Part shown: positions 6,059 to 8,279 of the stretch, in pieces | How positions within the stretch are numbered: position 1 is the first letter of the stretch | Layout: each line of letters begins with the position of its first letter | NCBI GenBank assembly: GCA_002400675.1 | Contig: NVQY01000107.1 | Coordinates: 1-8,279, forward strand | Direction: 5' to 3' | Source: Paracoccaceae bacterium | GTDB taxonomy: Bacteria; Pseudomonadota; Alphaproteobacteria; Rhodobacterales; Rhodobacteraceae | Length of the DNA: 8,279 nt | Program-made: the position numbers and the translations under genes | The notes under the pieces: model-generated | Databases searched by the model: none | The model's input: only the letters and a program-made list of their open reading frames with translations | What the model was told of the DNA's origin: nothing

Positions 6059-6922
6059 ATGATCTATCAATCGGGCGAGGACTGGCGCGGGGCAGCGCAT
6101 AAACGGGTGCTGTTCTTTGGCATGTCCGGGCTTGGGAAAACCCATATTTCCAATATGTTACGCGCAGGCGGCGACTGGTTCCACTACTCGATAGATTACC
6201 GTATCGGCACGCGCTATATGGGCGAATACATCGCCGACAACGCCAAGGCCGAGGCGATGAAAGTGCCGTTTCTGCGTGATCTCCTGTTGTCGGATTCGAT
6301 CTATATCGGCTCGAACCTGACGTTCGACAACCTCGCCCCGGTCGCGGCCTATCTGGGCAAACCGGGCGACCCCGCGCGGGGCGGCCTTGAGATCAGCGAA
6401 TACCGCCGCCGGCAGGAACAATTCCGCACCGCCGAGATGCACGCGCTGCTGGATACCGAATATTTCATCGACCGCGCCGCGCGCCTGTACGAATATCCGC
6501 ATTTCGTCTGCGACACCGGCGGGTCGATCTGCGAATGGGTGGACGCGAACGACCCCAACGATCCGGTGCTGAGCGAGTTGGCCAAACACACATTGTTGAT
6601 CTGGATTGAAGGCGACGACGCCCACACCGCAGAACTGGTGCGCCGGTTCGACAAGGCACCAAAACCGATGTCGTATCAGCCCGCCTTTCTGGATCAATGC
6701 TGGGAACGATATCTGAGCGAAAACAATAGTATGCCAGGCGACGTTAATCCAGATGACTTCATCCGCTGGACCTATGCGCAGGCGCTGGCCCACCGTCAGC
6801 CACGCTATCGGGCGATGGCAAAATGGGGGGTCACGGTGACCGCTGCGCAGATCGCCGGGCTAAAGGATGCCGCCGCGTTTGACGATCTGATCGCCGATAC
6901 CCTTGAGATGCGCGCGACTTAG
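6059..6922 (+). CDS. Conserved uncharacterised P-loop ATPase/kinase-like protein
   Basis: A 287-residue soluble protein with no signal peptide or membrane segment. Residues 16-28 (RVLFFGMSGLGKT) form a beta strand and a Walker A loop, GMSGLGKT at 21-28. Downstream are SIDYRIGTRYMGEYI (44-58) and SNLTFDNLAP (85-94). FVCDTGGSICE at 149-159 follows, with Asp152 in a position that could act as Walker B or bind metal. WIEGDDAHTAELVRRF (182-197) comes next. The spacing of a small-molecule kinase (P-loop, then a substrate segment with charged and aromatic residues, then a late Arg-rich helix) is suggested, but I do not recognise a named kinase family. Similar proteins annotated only as ATPase occur, as I recall, in many Rhodobacteraceae. 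It sits 59 bases after a transporter gene and 42 before metA, all co-directional. A metabolic phosphorylation role is inference. Confidence 0.7.
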   Translation: MIYQSGEDWRGAAHKRVLFFGMSGLGKTHISNMLRAGGDWFHYSIDYRIGTRYMGEYIADNAKAEAMKVPFLRDLLLSDSIYIGSNLTFDNLAPVAAYLGKPGDPARGGLEISEYRRRQEQFRTAEMHALLDTEYFIDRAARLYEYPHFVCDTGGSICEWVDANDPNDPVLSELAKHTLLIWIEGDDAHTAELVRRFDKAPKPMSYQPAFLDQCWERYLSENNSMPGDVNPDDFIRWTYAQALAHRQPRYRAMAKWGVTVTAAQIAGLKDAAAFDDLIADTLEMRAT

Positions 6923-6964
6923 CCCTATTTCCTAGCGTTCAACCCACCAGAAAACAGGCCCCCC

Positions 6965-7882
6965 ATGCCCATCAAAATCCCCTCTGACCTGCCCGCTTAC
7001 GACGTTCTCAAATCCGAGGGCGTCATGGTCATGTCCGAGGACCACGCCGCCCGTCAGGAAATCCGCCCCCTGCGCATTGGCCTGCTGAACCTGATGCCGA
7101 AGAAAATCCAGACCGAGAACCAGTTTGCCCGCCTGATCGGAGCCACGCCGATCCAGATCGAATTCAGCCTGATCCGCATGTCACAACACAAGACCAAGAA
7201 CACTGCATCCGAACATATGGCCAGCTTTTACCGGCCGTTTTCCGATGTGCGCGACCAGAAATTCGACGGGCTGATCATCACCGGCGCACCGATCGAGCAT
7301 CTGGATTTCGAGGATGTGACCTATTGGGATGAAATCCGCGAAGTGTTCGCGTGGACCCAGACCAACGTGCATTCGACCTTTGGCGTGTGCTGGGGCGGGA
7401 TGGCGATGATCAACCATTTCCACGGGGTGAAAAAGCACATGATGGACGCCAAGGCGTTTGGCTGTTTCCGCCACCAGAACCTTGCCCCCGCCTCGCCTTA
7501 CTTACGCGGGTTCTCGGATGATTGCGTGGTGCCGGTATCGCGCTGGACCGAGGTGCATCAGGGTGAAATCGACGCGGCGACCGGCCTGACAACCCTGCTG
7601 GGCAGCGACGAAGTCGGTCCCTGTCTGGTGCAGGATCCGGCCCATCGCGCGGTCTATATCTTTAACCATTTTGAGTATGACAGCGACACGCTGAAACAAG
7701 AATACGACCGCGACGCAGCGCCCGGCGCGGCGATTGACGTGCCGGTCAACTACTACCCGGATGACGACCCCACACGCGCGCCGCAAAACCGCTGGAGATC
7801 CCACGCGCATCTGCTTTATGGAAACTGGATCAATGAGATATACCAGACAACACCGTTTGATATGGACCTGATCGGTGGGTAA
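6965..7882 (+). CDS. metA: Homoserine O-acyltransferase MetA, predicted acetyl-CoA type
   Basis: Activates homoserine by O-acylation, the first committed step of methionine synthesis; cytosolic. The 305-residue length is normal for MetA. The active-site set is complete and sits at the standard numbers: Cys142 in GVCWGGMAM is the nucleophile, His235 and Glu237 in [11 protein letters not shown] complete the triad, and Arg249 is in YDRD. Conserved [16 protein letters not shown] and the [10 protein letters not shown] region are also present. In [16 protein letters not shown], position 111 is Glu. In the family, Glu111 goes with acetyl-CoA and Gly111 (as in E. coli) with succinyl-CoA, so this is predicted to make O-acetylhomoserine despite the usual succinyltransferase label. 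The start ATG follows a weak AACAGG. Only 42 bases precede it, leaving no room for a leader riboswitch. Its stop overlaps the next gene. Confidence 0.96.
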   Translation: MPIKIPSDLPAYDVLKSEGVMVMSEDHAARQEIRPLRIGLLNLMPKKIQTENQFARLIGATPIQIEFSLIRMSQHKTKNTASEHMASFYRPFSDVRDQKFDGLIITGAPIEHLDFEDVTYWDEIREVFAWTQTNVHSTFGVCWGGMAMINHFHGVKKHMMDAKAFGCFRHQNLAPASPYLRGFSDDCVVPVSRWTEVHQGEIDAATGLTTLLGSDEVGPCLVQDPAHRAVYIFNHFEYDSDTLKQEYDRDAAPGAAIDVPVNYYPDDDPTRAPQNRWRSHAHLLYGNWINEIYQTTPFDMDLIGG

Positions 7883-8279
7883 AGTGGTGCTTTTCAGCGC
7901 CCTGATGCTGGGCGGATTCGTGATGTTCGTGATGCAATTTGTCAGCCAGCAGGAAAAGCTGGCCGAGAAGAACTATCCGCCGCAGGGGCAGTTCATCGAC
8001 GTTGACGGCACCCGCATTCATGCGGTGGTGATGGGGTCCGGTCCCGATCTGGTGCTGATCCACGGCTCCAGCGGGTCGACCCGTGACATGACGTTTTCGC
8101 TGGCCCCGCAACTGGCGGAAAATTTCCGCGTCATCGTGTTTGATCGCCCCGGTCTGGGCTGGTCCGAACGCATCGGCGAAAACGGTGCCAGCCTGACCCA
8201 ACAGGCCGAAATCCTGATGAAAGCGGCGCAGAAACTTGGGGCCGATAAGCCGATTGTCATGGGCCAAAGCTATGGCGGG
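7875..8279 (+). CDS. Alpha/beta-fold hydrolase with N-terminal membrane anchor, 3' end cut by the window
   Basis: About 135 residues are visible. The N-terminus is hydrophobic ([20 protein letters not shown]), predicting a single membrane anchor or uncleaved signal, followed by [24 protein letters not shown]. His63-Gly64 in [10 protein letters not shown] is the oxyanion-hole HG motif, and [12 protein letters not shown] is the typical next strand and loop. GQSYGG (Ser132 in the nucleophile elbow) falls on the last bases of the window, so the catalytic Asp and His lie beyond it. I chose GTG 7875, which overlaps the metA stop by 8 bases. GTG 7884 or 7887, with GGTGGG (7874-7879) before them, or ATG 7905 are real alternatives and keep most of the anchor. 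The overlap implies translational coupling to metA. The substrate is unknown; the fold also covers haloperoxidases, esterases and epoxide hydrolases. Confidence 0.85.
   Translation, partial: MGKVVLFSALMLGGFVMFVMQFVSQQEKLAEKNYPPQGQFIDVDGTRIHAVVMGSGPDLVLIHGSSGSTRDMTFSLAPQLAENFRVIVFDRPGLGWSERIGENGASLTQQAEILMKAAQKLGADKPIVMGQSYGG

Noticed and set aside
7830..8267. A 145-codon His-rich - strand frame at the right end
   Set aside because: It is antisense to the alpha/beta hydrolase, whose HG and GQSYGG motifs are in order; the His richness comes from the reverse of Val/Met codons.
1..8279. CRISPR arrays, tRNA or rRNA genes, insertion sequences, phage genes, toxin-antitoxin pairs
   Set aside because: Read through both strands and found no direct-repeat array, cloverleaf, transposase or phage motif; apart from the short gaps, every stretch is filled by the genes listed.

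Overview
The window looks like a stretch of a marine alphaproteobacterium of the Rhodobacterales (Roseobacter) type. This rests on the high-GC codon use, the style of guaA, metA and the small PEBP-like protein, the N-terminus of an mttB-like trimethylamine methyltransferase gene, and an uncharacterised P-loop protein of a kind I recall from that order. It is an inference from family memory, not a database match.

Left end (1-693). The first ~80 bases encode an internal piece of purM on the + strand. Its wording resembles beta/gammaproteobacterial PurM more than alphaproteobacterial PurM. It abuts, at an 8-bp palindrome that contains GACGTC, the N-terminal ~87 codons of an mttB-family gene on the - strand. 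Neither gene is intact, so this is a rearrangement breakpoint or a chimeric contig end. A ~350-base divergent intergenic region follows; it holds no gene but has three closely packed inverted repeats.

Middle (694-4046). A FadL/OmpP1 outer-membrane channel gene is followed by a strong 12-bp-stem hairpin, then guaA (GMP synthase), which has a second hairpin whose last base pair includes the A of its start codon. Tail-to-tail with guaA, 4 bases away, lies a small exported PEBP-like protein gene on the - strand.

Right part (4196-8279). Five genes run in the same direction with short gaps (22, 59, 42 and -8 bases): two different EamA/DMT-family transporters, a conserved uncharacterised P-loop ATPase/kinase-like protein, metA with Glu at position 111 (predicting acetyl-CoA use), and a membrane-anchored alpha/beta hydrolase cut by the window end just after its GQSYGG nucleophile elbow. 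The spacing suggests one transcription unit starting in the 149-base region divergent from the PEBP-like gene.

Most of the window is ordinary chromosomal housekeeping and transport. I see no CRISPR array, phage, insertion sequence, tRNA or rRNA. The items most worth a second look are the purM/mttB junction, the inverted-repeat cluster and the uncharacterised P-loop gene beside metA.
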